This document shows positions 11,891-26,548 of a stretch of 64,000 nt of DNA, piece by piece. The position numbers and the translations under genes were made by a program. The DNA comes from Morinoia aosen (lineage: Eukaryota > Arthropoda > Malacostraca > Amphipoda > Talitridae): positions 8,698,246 to 8,762,245 of the forward strand of contig JASJYW010000026.1 of the NCBI GenBank assembly GCA_030386875.1, written 5' to 3'. Below the pieces are notes generated by a model that saw only the letters and a list, made by a program, of their open reading frames with translations, had not been told where the DNA came from and ran no database searches. Within the stretch, counting starts at the first letter, position 1; every line of letters starts with the position of its first letter.

Positions 11891-14800
11891 GTGACATAAG
11901 CGGAAAGTGCATTTTAGCCGATTCCACGGTCGACAGAGCTAAAATGCGTGTTTTGGGCCATTCCTAGGCCGAATGCGGTGAAAATCACGTCGTTTGCTGT
12001 TTCCCGTGGCGACATAGGCGGAAAGTGCATATTTAGCCGATTCCACGGTCGACAGAGCTAAAATGCGTGTTTTGGGCCATTCCTGGGCCGAATGCGGTGA
12101 AAATCACGTCGTTTGCTGTTTCCCGTGGCGACATGGGCGGAAAGTGCATATTTAGCCGATTCCACGGTCGACAGAGCTAAAATGCGTGTTTTGGGCCATT
12201 CCTAGGCCGAATGCGGTAAAAATCATGTCGTTTGCTGTTTCCCGTGGCGAAATAGGCGGAAAGTGCATATTTTGCCGATTCCATGGTCGACAGAGCTAAA
12301 ATGCGTGTTTTGGGCCATTCCTAGGCCGAATGCGTTGAAAATCACGTCGTTTGCTGTTTCCCGTGGCGACATAGGCGGAAAGTGCATATTTAGCCGATTC
12401 CACGGTCGACAGAGCTAAAATGCGTGTTTTGGACCATTCCTAGGCCGAATGCGGTGAAAATCACGTCGTTTGCTGTTTCCCGTGGCGACATAGGCGGAAA
12501 GTGCATATTGAGCCGATTCCACGGTCGACAGAGCTAAAATGCGGGTTTTGGGCCATTCCTAGGCTGAATGCGGTGAAAATCACGTCGTTTGCTGTTTCCC
12601 GTGGCGACATAGGCGGGAAAGTGCATATTTAGCCGATTCCACGGTCGACAGAGCTAAAATGCGTGTTTTGAGCCATTCCTAGCCGAATGCGGTGAAAATC
12701 ACGTCGTTTGCTGTTTCCCGTGGCGACATAGGCGGAAAGTGCATTTTTAGCCGATTCCACGGTCGACAGAGCTTAAATGCGTGTTTTGGGCCATTCCTAG
12801 GCCGAATGCGGTGAAAATCAAGTCGTTTGCTGTTTCCCGTGGCGACATAGGCCGAAAGTGCATATTTAGCCGATTCCACGGTCGACAGAGCTAAAATGCG
12901 TGTTTTGGGCCATTCCTAGGCCGAATGCGGTGAAAATCACGTCGTTTGCTGTTTCCCGTGGCGACATAGGCGGAAAGTGCATATTTAGCCGATTCCACGG
13001 TCGACAGAGCTAAAATACGTGTTTTGGGCCATTCCTAGGCCGAATGCGGTGAAAATCACGTCGTTTGCTGTTTCCCGTGGCGACATAGGCGGAAAGTGCA
13101 TATTTAGCCGATTCCACGGTCGACAGAGCTAAAATGCGTGTTTTGGGCTATTCCTGGGCCGAATGCGGTGAAAATCACGTCGTTTGCTGTTTCCCGTGGC
13201 GACATAGGCGGAAAGTGCATATTTAGCCGATTCCACGGTCGACAGAGCTAAAATGCGTGTTTTTGGGCTATTCCTAGGCCGAATGCGGTGAAAATCACGT
13301 CGTTTGCTGTTTCCCGTGGCGAAATAGGCGGAAAGTGCATATTTTGCCGATTCCACGGTCGACAGAGCTAAAATGCGTGTTTTGGGCCATTCCTAGGCCG
13401 GATGCGGTGAAAATCACGTCGTTTGCTGTTTCCCGTGGCGACATAGGCGGGAAGTGCATATTTAGCCGATTCCACGGTCGACAGAGCTAAAATGCGTGTT
13501 TTGGGCCATTCCTAGGCCGAATGCGGTGAAAATCACGTCGTTTGCTGTTTCCCGTGGCGACATAGGCGGGAAAGTGCATATTTTGCCGATTCCACGGTCG
13601 ACAGAGCTAAAATTCGTGTTTTGGGCCATTCCTATAGGCCGAATGCGGTGAAAATCACGTCGTTTGCTGTTTTCCGTGGCGACATAGGCGGGAAAGTGCA
13701 TATTTAGCCGATTCCCCGGTCGACAAAGCTAAAATGCCTGTTTTGGGCCATTCCTAGGCCGAATGCGGTGAAAATCACGTCGTTTGCTGTTTCCCGTGGC
13801 GACATAGGCGGAAAGTGCATATTTAGCCGATTCCACGGTCGACAGAGCTAAAATGCGTGTTTTGGGACATTCCTTGGCCGAATGCGGTGAAAATCACGTC
13901 GTTTGCTGTTTCCCGTGGCGACATAGGCGGAAAGTGCATATTTAGCCGTTTACCACGGTCGACAGAGCTAAAATGCGTGTTTTGGGCCATTCCTAGGCCG
14001 AATGCGGTGAAAATCAGGTCGTTTGCTGTTTCCCGTGGCGACATAGCCGGAAAGTGCATATTTAGCCGATTCAACGGTCGACAGAGCTAAAATGCGTGTT
14101 TTGGGCCATTCATAGGCCGAATGCGGTGAAAATCACGTCGTTTGCTGTTTCCCGTGGCGACATAGGCGGAAAGTGCTTATTTAGCCGTTTCCACGGTCGA
14201 CAGAGCTGAAATGGCGTGTTTTGGGCCATTCCTAGGCCGAATGCGGTGAAAATCACGTCGTTTGCTGTTTCCCGTGGCGACATAGGCGGAAAGTGCATAT
14301 TTAGCCGATTCCACGGTCGACAGAGCTAAATTGCGTGTTTTGGGCAATTCCTAGGCCGAATGCGGTGAAAATCACGTCGTTTGCTGTTTCCCGTGGCGAC
14401 ATAGGCGGAAAGTGCATATTTAGCCGATTCCACGGTCGACAGAGCTAAAATGCGTGTTTTTGGCCATTCCTAGGCCGAATGCGGTGAAAAATCACGTCGT
14501 TTGCTGTTTCCCGTGGCGAAATAGGCGGAAAGTGCATATTTTGCCGATTCCACGGTCGACAGAGCTAAAATGCGTGTTATGGGCCATTCCTAGACCGAAT
14601 GCGGTGAAAATCACGTCGTTTGCTGTTTCCCGTGGCGACATAGGCGGAAAGTGCATATTTAGCCAATTCCACGGTCGACAGAGCTAAAATGCGTGTTTTG
14701 GGCCATTCCTAGGCCGAATGCGGTGAAAATCACGTCGTTTGCTGTTTTATCGTGGCGACATAGGCGGAAAGTGCATATTTAGCCGATTCCACGGTCGACA

Positions 14801-17800
14801 GAGCTAAAATGCGTGTTTTGGGCCATTCCAAGGCCGAATGCGGTGAAAATCACGTCGTTTGCTGTTTCCCGTGGCGACATAGGCGGAAAGTGCATATTTA
14901 GCCGATTCCCCGGTCGACAGAGCTAAAATGCGTGTTTCGGGCCATTCCTAGGCCGAATGCGGTGAAAATCACGTCGTTTGCTGTTTCCCGTGGCGACATA
15001 GGCGGAAAGTGCATATTTAGCCGTTTACCACGGTCGACAGAGCTAAAATGCGTGTTTTGGGCCATTCCTAGGCCGAATGCGGTGAAAATCACGTCGTTTG
15101 CTGTTTCCTGTGGCGACATAGGCGGAAAGTGCATATTTAGCCGATTTAACGGTCGACAGAGCTAAAATGCGTGTTTTGGGCCGTTCCTAGGCCGAATGCG
15201 GTGAAAATCACGTCGTTTGCTGTTCCCCGTGGCGACATAGGCGGAAAGTGCTTATTTAGCCGTTTCCACGGTCGACAGAGCTAAAATGCGTGTTTTGGGC
15301 CATTCCTGGGCCGAATTCGGTGAAAATCACGTCGTTTGCTGTTTCCCGTGGCGACATAGGCGGAAAGTGCATATTTTGCCGATTCCACGGTCGACAGAGC
15401 TAAATTGCGTGTTTTGGGCCATTCCTAGGCCGAATGCGGTGAAAATCACGTCGTTTGCTGTTTCCCGCGGCGACATAGGCGGAAAGTGCATATTTAGCCG
15501 ATTCCACGGTCGACAGAGCTAAAATGCGTGTTTTTTGGCCATTCCTAGGCCGAATGCGGTGAAAATCACGTCGTTTGCTGTTTCCCGTGGCGACATAGGC
15601 GGAAAGTGCATATTTAGCCGATTCCACGGTCGACAGAGCTAAAAAAAATGCGTGTTTTGGGCCATTCCTAGGCTGAATGCGGTGAAAATCACGTCGTTTG
15701 CTGTTTCCCGTGGCGACATAGGCGGGAAAGTGCATATTTAGCCGATTCCACGGTCGACAGAGCTAAAATGCGTGTTTTGGGCCATTCCTAGGCCGAATGT
15801 GGGTTAAAATCACGTCGTTTGCTGTTTCCCGTGGCAACATAGGCGGAAAGTGCATATTTCTCCGATCCCACGGTCGACAGAGCTAAAATGCGTGTTTTTG
15901 GGCCATTCCTAGGCCGAATGCGGGTGAAAATCACGTCGTTTGCTGTTTCCCGTGGCGACATAGGCGGAAAGTGCATATTTAGCCGATTCCACGGTCGACA
16001 GAGCTAAAATGCGTGTTTTTGGCCATTCCTAGGCCGAACGCGGTGAAAATCACGTCGTTTGCTGTTTCCCGTGGCGACATAGGCGGAAAGTGCATATTTA
16101 GCCGATTCCACGGTCGACAGAGCTAAAATGCGTGTTTTGGGCCATTCCTAGGCCGAATGCGGTGAAAATCACGTCGTTTGCTGTTTCCCGTGGCGACATA
16201 GGCGGAAAGTGCATATTTAGCCGATTTCGCGGTCGACAGAGCTAAAATGCGTGTTTTGGGCCATTCCTAGGCCGAATGCGGTGAAAATCACGTCGTTTGC
16301 TGTTTCCCGTGGCGACATAGGCGGAAAGTGCATATTTAGCCGATTCCACGGTCGACAGAGCTAAAATGCGTGTTTTGGGCCATTCCTAGGCCGAATGCGG
16401 TGAAAATCACGTCGTTTGCTGTTTCCCGTGGCGACATAGGCGGAAAGTGCATATCTAGCCGTTTCCACGGTCGACAGAGCTAAAATGCGTGTTTTGGGCC
16501 ATTCCTAGGCCGAATGCGGAGAAAATCACGTGGTTTGCTGTTTCCCGTGGCGACATAGGCGGAAAGTGCATATATAGCCGATTCCACTGTCGACAGAGCT
16601 AAAATGCGTGTTTTGGGCCATTCCTAGGCCGAATGCGGTGAAAATCACATCGTTTGCTGTTTCCCGTGGCGACATAGGCGGAAAGTGCATATTTAGCCGA
16701 TTCCACGGTCGACAAAGCTAAAATGCGTGTTTTGGGCCATTCCTAGGCCGAATGCGGTGAAAATCACGTCGTTTTGCTGTTTCCCGTGGCGACATAGGCG
16801 GAAAGTGCATATTTAGCCGATTCCACGGTCGACAGAGCTAAAATGCGTGTTTTGGGCCATTCCTAGGCCGAATGCGGTGAAAATCACGTCGTTTGCTGTT
16901 TCCCGTGACGACATAGGCGGAAAGTGCATATTTAGCCGATTCCCGGTCGACAGGGCTAAAATGCGTGTTTTGGGCCATTCCTAGGCCGAATGCGGTGAAA
17001 ATCACGTCGTTTGCTGTTTCCCGTGGCGACATAGGCGGAAAGTGCATATTTAGCCGATTCCACGGTCGACAGGGCTAAAATGCGTGTTTTGGGCCATTCC
17101 TAGGCCGAATGCGGTGAAAATCACGTCGTTTGCTGTTTCCCGTGGCGACATAGGCGGAAAGTGCATATTTAGCCGATTCCACGGTCGACAGAGCTAAAAT
17201 GCGTGTTTTGGGCCATTCCTAGGCCGAATGCGGTGAAAATCACGTCGTTTGCTGTTTCCCGTGGCGACATAGGCGGAAAGTGCATATTTAGCCGATTCCA
17301 CGGTCGACAGAGCTAAAATGCGTGTTTTGGGCCATTCCTAGGCCGAATGCGGTGAAAATCACGTCGTTTGCTGTTTCCCGTGGCGACATAGGCGGAAAGT
17401 GCATATTTAGCCGATTCTACGGTCGACAGAGCTAAAATGCGTGTTTTTGGCCATTCCTAGGCCGAACGCGGTGAAAATCACGTCGTTTGCTGTTTCCCGG
17501 GGCGACATAGGTGGAAAGTGCATATTTAGCCGATTCCACGGTCGACAGAGCTAAAATGCGGGTTTTGGGCCATTCCTAGGCCGAATGCGGTGAAAATCAC
17601 GTCGTTTGCTGTTTCCCGTGGCGACATAGGCGGAAAGTGCATATTTAGCCGATTCCACGGTCGACAGACCTAAAATGCGTGTTTTGGGCCATTCCTAGGC
17701 CGAATGCGGTGAAAATCACGTCGTTGGCTGTTTCCCGTGGCGACATAGGCGGAAAGTGCATATTTAGCCGATTCCACGGTCGACAGAGCCAAAATGCGTG

Positions 17801-20720
17801 TTTTGGGCCATTCCTAGGCCGAATGCGGTGAAAATCACGTCGTTTGCTGTTTCCCGTGGGCGACATAGGCGGAAAGTGCATATCTAGCCGTTTCCACGGT
17901 CGACAGAGCTAAAATGCGTGTTTTGGGCCATTCCTAGGCCGAATGCGGCGAAAATCACGTCGTTTGCTGTTTCCCGTGGCGACATAGGCGGAAAGTGCAT
18001 ATTTAGCCGATTCCACGGTCGACAGAGCTAAAATCTCTGTTTCGGGCCATTCCTAGGCCGAATGCGGTGAAAATCACGTCGTTTGCTGTTTCCCGTGGCG
18101 ACATAGGCGGAAAGTGCATATATAGCCGATTCCACGGTCGACAGAGCTAAAATGCGTGTTGTGGGCCATTCCTAGGCCGAATGCGGAGAAAATCACGTCG
18201 TTTGCTGTTTCCCGTGGCGACATAGGCGGAAAGTGCATATATAGCCGATTCCACTGTCGACAGAGCTAAAATGCGTGTTTTGGGCCATTCCTAGGCCGAA
18301 TGCGGTGAAAATCACATCGTTTGCTGTTTCCCGTGGCGACATAGGCGGAAAGTGCATATTTAGCCGATTCCACGGTCGACAGAGCTAAAATGCGTGTTTT
18401 GGGTCATTCCTAGGCCGAATGCGGTGAAAATCACGTCGTTTGCTGTTTCCCGTGGCGACATAGGCGGAAAGTGCATATTTAGCCGATTCCACGGTCGACA
18501 GAGCTAAAATTCGTGTTTTGGGCCATTCCTAGGCCGAATGCGGTGAAAATCACGTCGGTTGCTGTTTCCCGTGGCGACATAGGCGGAAAGTGCATATTTA
18601 GCCGTTTCCACGGTCGACAGAGCTAAAATGCGTGTTTTGGGTCATTCCTAGGCCGAATGCGGTGAAAATCACGTCGTTTGATGTTTCCCGTGGCGACATA
18701 GGCGGAAAGTGCATATTTAGCCGATTCCACGGTCGACAGAGCTAAAATGCGTGTTTTGGGCCATTCCTAGGACGAATGCGGTGAAAATCAAGTCGTTTGC
18801 TGTTTCCCGTGGCGACATAGGCGGCAAGTGCATATTCAGCCGATTCCACGGTCGACAGAGCTGAAATGCGTGTTTTTGGCCATTCCTAGGCCGAATGCGG
18901 TGAAAATCACGTCGTTTGCTGTTACCCGTGGTGACATAGGCGGAAAGTGCATATTTAGCCGATTCCACGGTCGACAGAGCTAAAATGCGTGTTTTTTTTG
19001 GCCATTCCTAGGCCGAATGCGGTGAAAATCACGTCTTTTGCTGTTTCCCGTGGCGACATAGGCGGAGAAGTGCATATTTAGCCGATTCCACGGTCGACAG
19101 GGCTAAAATGCGTGTTTATGGCCATTCCTAGTCCGAATGCGGTGAAAATCACGTCGTTTGCTGTTTCTCGTGGCGACATAGGCGGAAAGTGCATATTTAG
19201 CCGATTCCACGGTCGACAGAGCTAAGATGCGTGTTTTTGGGCCATTCCTAGGCCGAATGCGGTGAAAATCACGTCGTTTGCGGTTTCCCGTGGTGACATA
19301 AGCGGAAAGTGCATTTTAGCCGATCCACGGTCGACAGAGCTAAAATGCGTGTTTTGGGCCATTCCTAGGCCGAATGCGGTGAAAATCACGTCGTTTGCTG
19401 TTTCCCGTGGCGACATAGGCGGAAAGTGCATATTTAGCCGATTCCACGGTCGACAGAGCTTAAATGCGTGTTTTGGGCCATTCCTGGGCCGAATGCGGTG
19501 AAAATCACGTCGTTTGCTGTTTCCCGTGGCGACATGGGCGGAAAGTGCATATTTAGCCGATTCCACGGTCGACAGAGCTAAAATGCGTGTTTTGGGCCAT
19601 TCCTAGACCGAATGCGGTAAAAATCATGTCGTTTGCTGTTTCCCGTGGCGAAATAGGCGGAAAGTGCATATATAGCCGATTCCACTGTCGACAGAGCTAA
19701 AATGCGTGTTTTGGGCCATTCCAAGGCCGAATGCGGTGAAAATCACATCGTTTGCTGTTTCCCGTGGCGACATAGGCGGAAAGTGCATATTTAGCCGATT
19801 CCACGGTCGACAGAGCTAAAATGCGTGTTTTGGGCCATTCCTAGGCCGAATGCGGTGAAAATCACGTCGTTTGCTGTTTCCCGTGGCGACATAGGCGGAA
19901 AGTGCATATTTAGCCGATTCCACGGTCGACAGAGCTAAAATTCGTGTTTTGGGCCATTCCTAGGCCGAATGCGGTGAAAATCACGTCGGTTGCTGTTTCC
20001 CGTGGAGACATAGGCGGAAAGTGCATATTTAGCCGTTTCCACGGTCGACAGAGCTAAAATGCGTGTTTTGGGTCATTCCTAGGCCGAATGCGGTGAAAAT
20101 CACGTCGTTTGATGTTTCCCGTGGCGACATAGGCGGAAAGTGCATATTTAGCCGATTCCACGGTCGACAGAGCTAAAATGCGTGTTTTGGGCCATTCCAA
20201 GGCCGAATGCGGTGAAAATCACGTCGTTTGCTGTTTTCCGTGGCGACATAGGCGGAAAGTGCATATTTAGCCGATTCCACGGTCGACAGAGCTGAAATGC
20301 GTGTTTTTGGCCATTCCCTAGGCCGAATGCGGTGAAAATCACGTCGTTTGCTGTTTCCCGTGGTGACATAGGCGGAAAGTGCATATTTAGCCGATTCCAC
20401 GGTCGACAGAGCTAAAATGCGTGTTTATGGCCATTCCTAGGCCGAATGCGGTGAAAATCACGTCTTTTGCTGTTTCCCGTGGCGACATAGGCGGAAAGTG
20501 CATATTTAGCCGATTCCACGGTCGACAGGGCTAAAGTGCGTGGTTTATGGCCATTCCTAGGCCGAATGCGGTGAAAATCACGTCGTTTGCTGTTTCCCGT
20601 GGCGACATAGGCGGAAAGTGCATATTTAGCCGATTCCACGGTCGACAGAGCTAAAATGCGTGTTTTGGGCCATTCCTAGGCCGAATGCGGTGAAAATCAC
20701 GTCGTTTGCGGTTTCCCGTG
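11891..20720. repeat. About 8.8-kb higher-order satellite unit (about 74 monomers)
   Basis: The rare string gtgacataag occurs at 11891 and 20721 (8830 bp apart), and the neighbouring gcgggtttt/gcggatttt monomers at about 12541 and 21373 keep the same spacing. Variant order downstream is repeated until about 24 kb. Local copy-number differences shift the offset: the gtttacc/gattcaacgg monomer pair is 8712 bp from its counterpart, and a further copy lies 1309 bp (11 monomers) beyond. Gypsy copy 1 truncates the second unit. Ends are arbitrary in a tandem array. Confidence 0.65.
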
Positions 20721-23700
20721 GTGACATAAGCGGAAAGTGCATTTTAGCCGATTCCACGGTCGACAGAGCTAAAATGCGTGTTTTGGGCCATTCCTAGGCC
20801 GAATGCGGTGAAAATCACGTCGTTTGCTGTTTCCCGTGGCGACATAGGCGGAAAGTGCATATTTAGCCGATTCCACGGTCGACAGAGCTAAAATGCGTGT
20901 TTTGGGCCATTCCTGGGCCGAATGCGGTGAAAATCACGTCGTTTGCTGTTTCCCGTGGCGACATGGGCGGGAAAGTGCATATTTAGCCGATTCCACGGTC
21001 GACAGAGCTAAAATGCGTGTTTTTGGGCCATTCCTAGGCCGAATGCGGTAAAAATCATGTCGTTTGCTGTTTCCCGTGGCGAAATAGGCGAAAAGTGCAT
21101 ATTTTGCCGATTCCATGGTCGACAGAGCTAAAATGCGTGTTTTGGGCCATTCCTAGGCCGAATGCGGTGAAAATCACGTCGTTTGCTGTTTCCCGTGGCG
21201 ACATAGGCGGAAAGTGCATATTTAGCCGATTCCACGGTCGACAGAGCTAAAATGCGTGTTTTGGACCATTCCTAGGCCGAATGCGGTGAAAATCACGTCG
21301 TTTGCTGTTTCCCGTGGCGACATAGGCGGAAAGTGCATATTGAGCCGATTCCACGGTCGACAGAGCTAAAATGCGGATTTTGGGCCATTCCTAGGCTGAA
21401 TGCGGTGAAAATCACGTCGTTTGCTGTTTCCCGTGGCGACATAGGCGGAAAGTGCATATTTAGCCGATTCCACGGTCGACAGAGCTAAAATGCGTGTTTT
21501 GAGCCATTCCTAGGCCGAATGCGGTGAAAATCACGTCGTTTGCTGTTTCCCGTGGCGACATAGGCGGAAAGTGCATTTTTAGCCGATTCCACGGTCGACA
21601 GAGCTTAAATGCGTGTTTTGGGCCATTCCTAGGCCGAATGCGGTGAAAATCAAGTCGTTTGCTGTTTCCCGTGGCGACATAGGCCGAAAGTGCATATTTA
21701 GCCGATTCCACGGTCGACAGAGCTAAAATGCGTGTTTTGGGCCATTCCTAGGCCGAATGCGGTGAAAAATCACGTCGTTTGCTGTTTCCCGTGGCGACAT
21801 AGGCGGGAAAATGCATATTTAGCCGATTCCACGGTCGACAGAGCTAAAATGCGTGTTTTGGGCCATTCCTAGGCCGAATGCGGTGAAAATCACGTCGTTT
21901 GCTGTTTCCCGTGGCGACATAGGCGGAAAGTGCATATTTAGCCGATTCCACGGTCGACAGAGCTAAAATGCGTGTTTTGGGCTATTCCTGGGCCGAATGC
22001 GGTGAAAATCACGTCGTTTGCTGTTTCCCGTGGCGACATAGGCGGAAAGTGCATATTTAGCCGATTCCACGGTCGACAGAGCTAAAATGCGTGTTTTTGG
22101 GCTATTCCTAGGCCGAATGCGGTGAAAATCACGTCGTTTGCTGTTTCCCGTGACGAAATAGGCGGAAAGTGCATATTTTGCCGATTCCACGGTCGACAGA
22201 GCTAAAATGCGTGTTTTGGGCCATTCCTAGGCCGGATGCGGTGAAAATCACGTCGTTTGCTGTTTCCCGTGGCGACATAGGGGGGAAGTGCATATTTAGC
22301 CGATTCCACGGTCGACAGAGCTGAAATGCGTGTTTTGGGCCATTCCTAGGCCGAATGCGGTGAAAATCACGTCGTTTGCTGTTTCCCGTGGCGACATAGG
22401 CGGAAAGTGCATATTTTGCCGATTCCACGGTCGACAGAGCTAAAATTCGTGTTTTGGGCCATTCCTATAGGCCGAATGCGGTGAAAATCACGTCGTTTGC
22501 TGTTTCCCGTGGCGACATAGGCGGAAAGTGCATATTTAGCCGATTCCACGGTCGACAGAGCTAAAATGCGTGTTTGGGACATTCCTTGGCCGAATGCGGT
22601 GAAAATCACGTCGTTTGCTGTTTCCCGTGGCGACATAGGCGGAAAGTGCATATTTAGCCGTTTACCACGGTCGACAGAGCTAAAATGCGTGTTTTGGGCC
22701 ATTCCTAGGCCGAATGCGGTGAAAATCAGGTCGTTTGCTGTTTCCCGTGGCGACATAGCCGGAAAGTGCATATTTAGCCGATTCAACGGTCGACAGAGCT
22801 AAAATGCGTGTTTTGGGCCATTCATAGCCGAATGCGGTGAAAATCACGTCGTTTGCTGTTTCCCTTGGCGACATAGGCGGAAAGTGCTTATTTAGCCGTT
22901 TCCACGGTCGACAGAGCTGAAATGCGTGTTTTGGGCCATTCCTAGGCCGAATGCGGTGAAAATCACGTCGTTTGCTGTTTCCCGTGGCGACATAGGCGGA
23001 AAGTGCATATTTAGCCGATTCCACGGTCGACAGAGCTAAATTGCGTGTTTTGGGCAATTCCTAGGCCGAATGCGGTGAAAATCACGTCGTTTGCTGTTTC
23101 CCGTGGCGACATAGGCGGAAAGTGCATATTTAGCCGATTCCACGGTCGACAGAGCTAAAATGCGTGTTTTTGGCCATTCCTAGGCCGAATGCGGTGAAAA
23201 TCACGTCGTTTGCTGTTTCCCGTGGCTACATAGGCGGAAAGTGCATATTTAGCCGATTCCACGGTCGACAGAGCTAAAATGCGTGTTTTGGGCCATTCCA
23301 AGGCCGAATGCGGTGAAAATCACGTCATTTGCTGTTTCCCGTGGCGACATAGGCGGAAAGTGCATATTTAGCCGATTCCACGGTCGACAGAGCTAAAATG
23401 CGTGTTTGGCCATTCCTAGGCCGAATGCGGTGAAAATCACGTCGTTTGCTGTTTCCCGTGGCGACATAGGCGGAAAGTGCATATTTAGCCGGTCCCACGG
23501 TCGACAGAGCTAAATTGCGTGTTTTGGGCCATTCCTAGGCCGAATGCGGTGAAAATCACGTCGTTTGCTGTTTCCCGTGGCGACATAGGCGGAAAGTGCA
23601 TATTTTGCCGATTCCACGGTCGACAGAGCTAAAATTCGTGTTTTGGGCCATTCCTATAGGCCGAATGCGGTGAAAATCACGTCGTTTGCTGTTTTCCGTG

Positions 23701-26544
23701 GCGACATAGGCGGAAAGTGCATATTTAGCTGATTCCCCGGTCGACAAAGCTAAAATGCGTGTTTTGGGCCATTCCTAGGCCGAATGCGGTGAAAATCACG
23801 TCGTTTGCTGTTTCCCGTGGCGACATAGGCGGAAAGTGCATATTTAGCCGATTCCACGGTCGACAGAGCTAAAATGCGTGTTTTGGGACATTCCTTGGCC
23901 GAATGCGGTGAAAATCACGTCGTTTGCTGTTTCCCGTGGCGACATAGGCGGAAAGTGCATATTTAGCCGTTTACCACGGTCGACAGAGCTAAAATGCGTG
24001 TTTTGGGCCATTCCTAGGCCGAATGCGGTGAAAATCAGGTCGTTTGCTGTTTCCCGTGGCGACATAGCCGGAAAGTGCATATTTAGCCGATTCAACGGTC
24101 GACAGAGCTAAAATGCGTGTTTTGAGCCATTCATAGGCCGAATGCGGTGAAAATCACGTCGTTTGCTGTTTCCCGTGGCGACATAGGCGGAAAGTGCATA
24201 TTTAGCCGATTCCACGGTCGACAGAGCTAAAATGCGTGTTTTGGGCCATTCCTAGGCCGAATGCGGTGAAAATCACGTCGTTTGCTGTTTCCCGTGGCGA
24301 CATAGGCGGAAAGTGCATATTTAGCCGATTCCACGGTCGACAGAGCTAAAATGCGTGTTTTGGGCCATTCCTAGGCCGAATGCGGTGAAAATCACGTCGT
24401 TTGCTGTTTCCCGTGGCGACATAGGCGGAAAGTGCATATTTAGCCGATTCCACGGTCGACAGAGCTAAAATGCGTCTTTTGGGCCATTCCTAGGCCGAAT
24501 GCGGTGAAAATCACGTCATTTGCTGTTTCCCGTGGCGACATAGGCGGAAAGTGCATATCTAGCCGTTTCACGGTCGACAGAGCTAAAATGCGTGTTTTGG
24601 ACCATTCCTAGGCCGAATGCGGTGAAAATCACGTCGTTTGCTGTTTCCCGTGGTGACATAGGCGGAAAGTGCATATATATCCGATTCCACGGTCGACAGA
24701 GCTAAAATGCCTGTTTCGGGCCATTCCTAGGCCGAATGCGGTGAAAATCACGTCGTTTGCTGTTTCCCGTGGCGACATAGGCGGAGAGTGCATATTTAGC
24801 CGATTCCACGGTCGACAGAGCTAAAATGCGTGTTGTGGGCCATTCCTAGGCCGAATGCGGAGAAAATCACGTCGTTTGCTGTTTCCCGTGGCGACATAGG
24901 CGGAAAGTGCATATTTAGCCGATTCCACTGTCGACAGAGCTAAAATGCGTGTTTTGGGCCATTCCTAGGCCGAATGCGGTGAAAATCACATCGTTTGCTG
25001 TTTCCCGTGGCGACATAGGCGGAAAGTGCATATTCAGCCGATTCCACGGTCGACAGAGCTAAAATGCGTGTTTTGGGCCATTCCTAGGCCGAATGCGGTG
25101 AAAATCACGTCGTTTGCTGTTTCCCGTGGCGACATAGGCGGAAAGTGCATATTTAGCCGATTCCACGGTCGACAGAGCTAAAATGCGTGTTTTGGGTCAT
25201 TCCTAGGCCGAATGCGGTGAAAATCAGGTCGTTTGCTGTTTCCCGTGGCGACATAGGCGGGAAGTGCATATTTAGCCGATTCCACGGTCGACAGAGCTAA
25301 AATGCGTGTTTTGGGCCATTCCTAGGCCGAATGCGGGGAAAATCACGTCGTTTGCTGTTTCCCGTGGCGACATAGGCGGAAAGTGCATATTTAGCCGATT
25401 CCACGGTCGACAGAGCTGAAATGCGTGTTTTTTGGCCATTCCTAGGCCGAATGCGGTGAAAATCACGTCGTTTGCTGTTTCCCGTGGTGACATAGGCGGA
25501 AAGTGCATATTTAGCCGATTCCACGGTCGACAGAGCTAAAATGCGTGTTTTTGGCAATTCCTAGGCCGAATGCGGTGAAAATCACGTCGTTTGCTGTTTC
25601 CCGTGGCGACATAGGCGGAAAGTGCATATTTAGCCGATTCCACGGTCGACAGGGCTAAAATGCGTGTTTTTGGCCATTCCTAGGCCGAATGCGGTGAAAA
25701 TCACGTCGTTTGCTGTTTCCCGTGGCGACATAGGTGGAAAGTGCATATTTAGCCGATTCCACGGTCGACAGAGCTAAAATGCGTGTTTTGGGCCATTCCT
25801 AGGCCGAATGCGGTGAAAATCACGTCGTTTGCGGTTTCCCGTGGCGACATAAGCGGAAAGTGCATTTTAGCCGATTCCACGGTCGACAGAGCTAAAATGC
25901 GTGTTTTGGGCCATTCCTAGGCCGAATGCGGGGAAAATCACGTCGTTTGCTGTTTCCCGTGGCGACATAGGCGGAAAGTGCATATTTAGCCGATTCCACG
26001 GTCGACAGAGCTAAAATGCGTGTTTTGGGCCATTCCTAGGCCGAATGCGGTGAAAATCACGTCGTTTGCTGTTTCCCGCGGCGACATAGGCGGAAAGTGC
26101 ATATTTAGCCGATTCCACGGTCGACAGAGCTAAAATGCGTGTTTTGGGCCATTCCTAGGCCGAATGCGGTGAAAATCACGTCGTTTGCTGTTTCCCGTGG
26201 CGACATAGGCGGAAAGTGCATATTTAGCCGATTCCACGGTCGACAGAGCTAAAATGCGTGTTTTGAGCCATTCCTAGGCCGAATGCAGTGAAAATCACGT
26301 CGTTTGACGTTTCCCGTGGCGACATAGGCGGAAAGTGCATATTTAGCCGATTCCACGGTCGACAGAGCTAAAATGCGTGTTTTGGGCCATTCCTAGGCCG
26401 AATGCGGTGAAAATCACGTCGTTTGCTGTTTCCCGTGGCGACATAGGCGGAAAGTGCATATTTAGCCGATTCCACGGTCGCCAGAGCTAAAATGGGTGTT
26501 TTGGGCCATTCCTAGGCCGAATGCGGTGAAAATCACGTCGTTTG

Positions 26545-26548
26545 CTGT
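26545..26548. other. Target-site duplication, left (CTGT), Gypsy copy 1
   Basis: The satellite reads tttg-ctgt-ttcccg in uninterrupted monomers. Here ctgt abuts the TG of the 5' LTR, and at 40535 the same ctgt follows the CA of the 3' LTR and continues as ttcccg. A 4-bp duplication is in the range known for Gypsy elements. Confidence 0.9.

Larger units (their letters stand above)
11469..26548. repeat. 119-bp satellite array, block 2 (about 127 monomers)
   Basis: Same monomer and orientation as block 1 but with more variation: ttttgccg, gtttacc, cactgtc, gcatatctagccgtttcc, gttgtgggcc, ccgaattcgg, cgacataagcgg, and many single-base homopolymer length changes (a run of eight T after gcgtg near 18990, and extra A near 15641). 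The last monomer is interrupted after its CTGT by the 5' LTR of Gypsy copy 1. No gene is seen; the short open frames are different phases of the same monomer. Confidence 0.97.
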
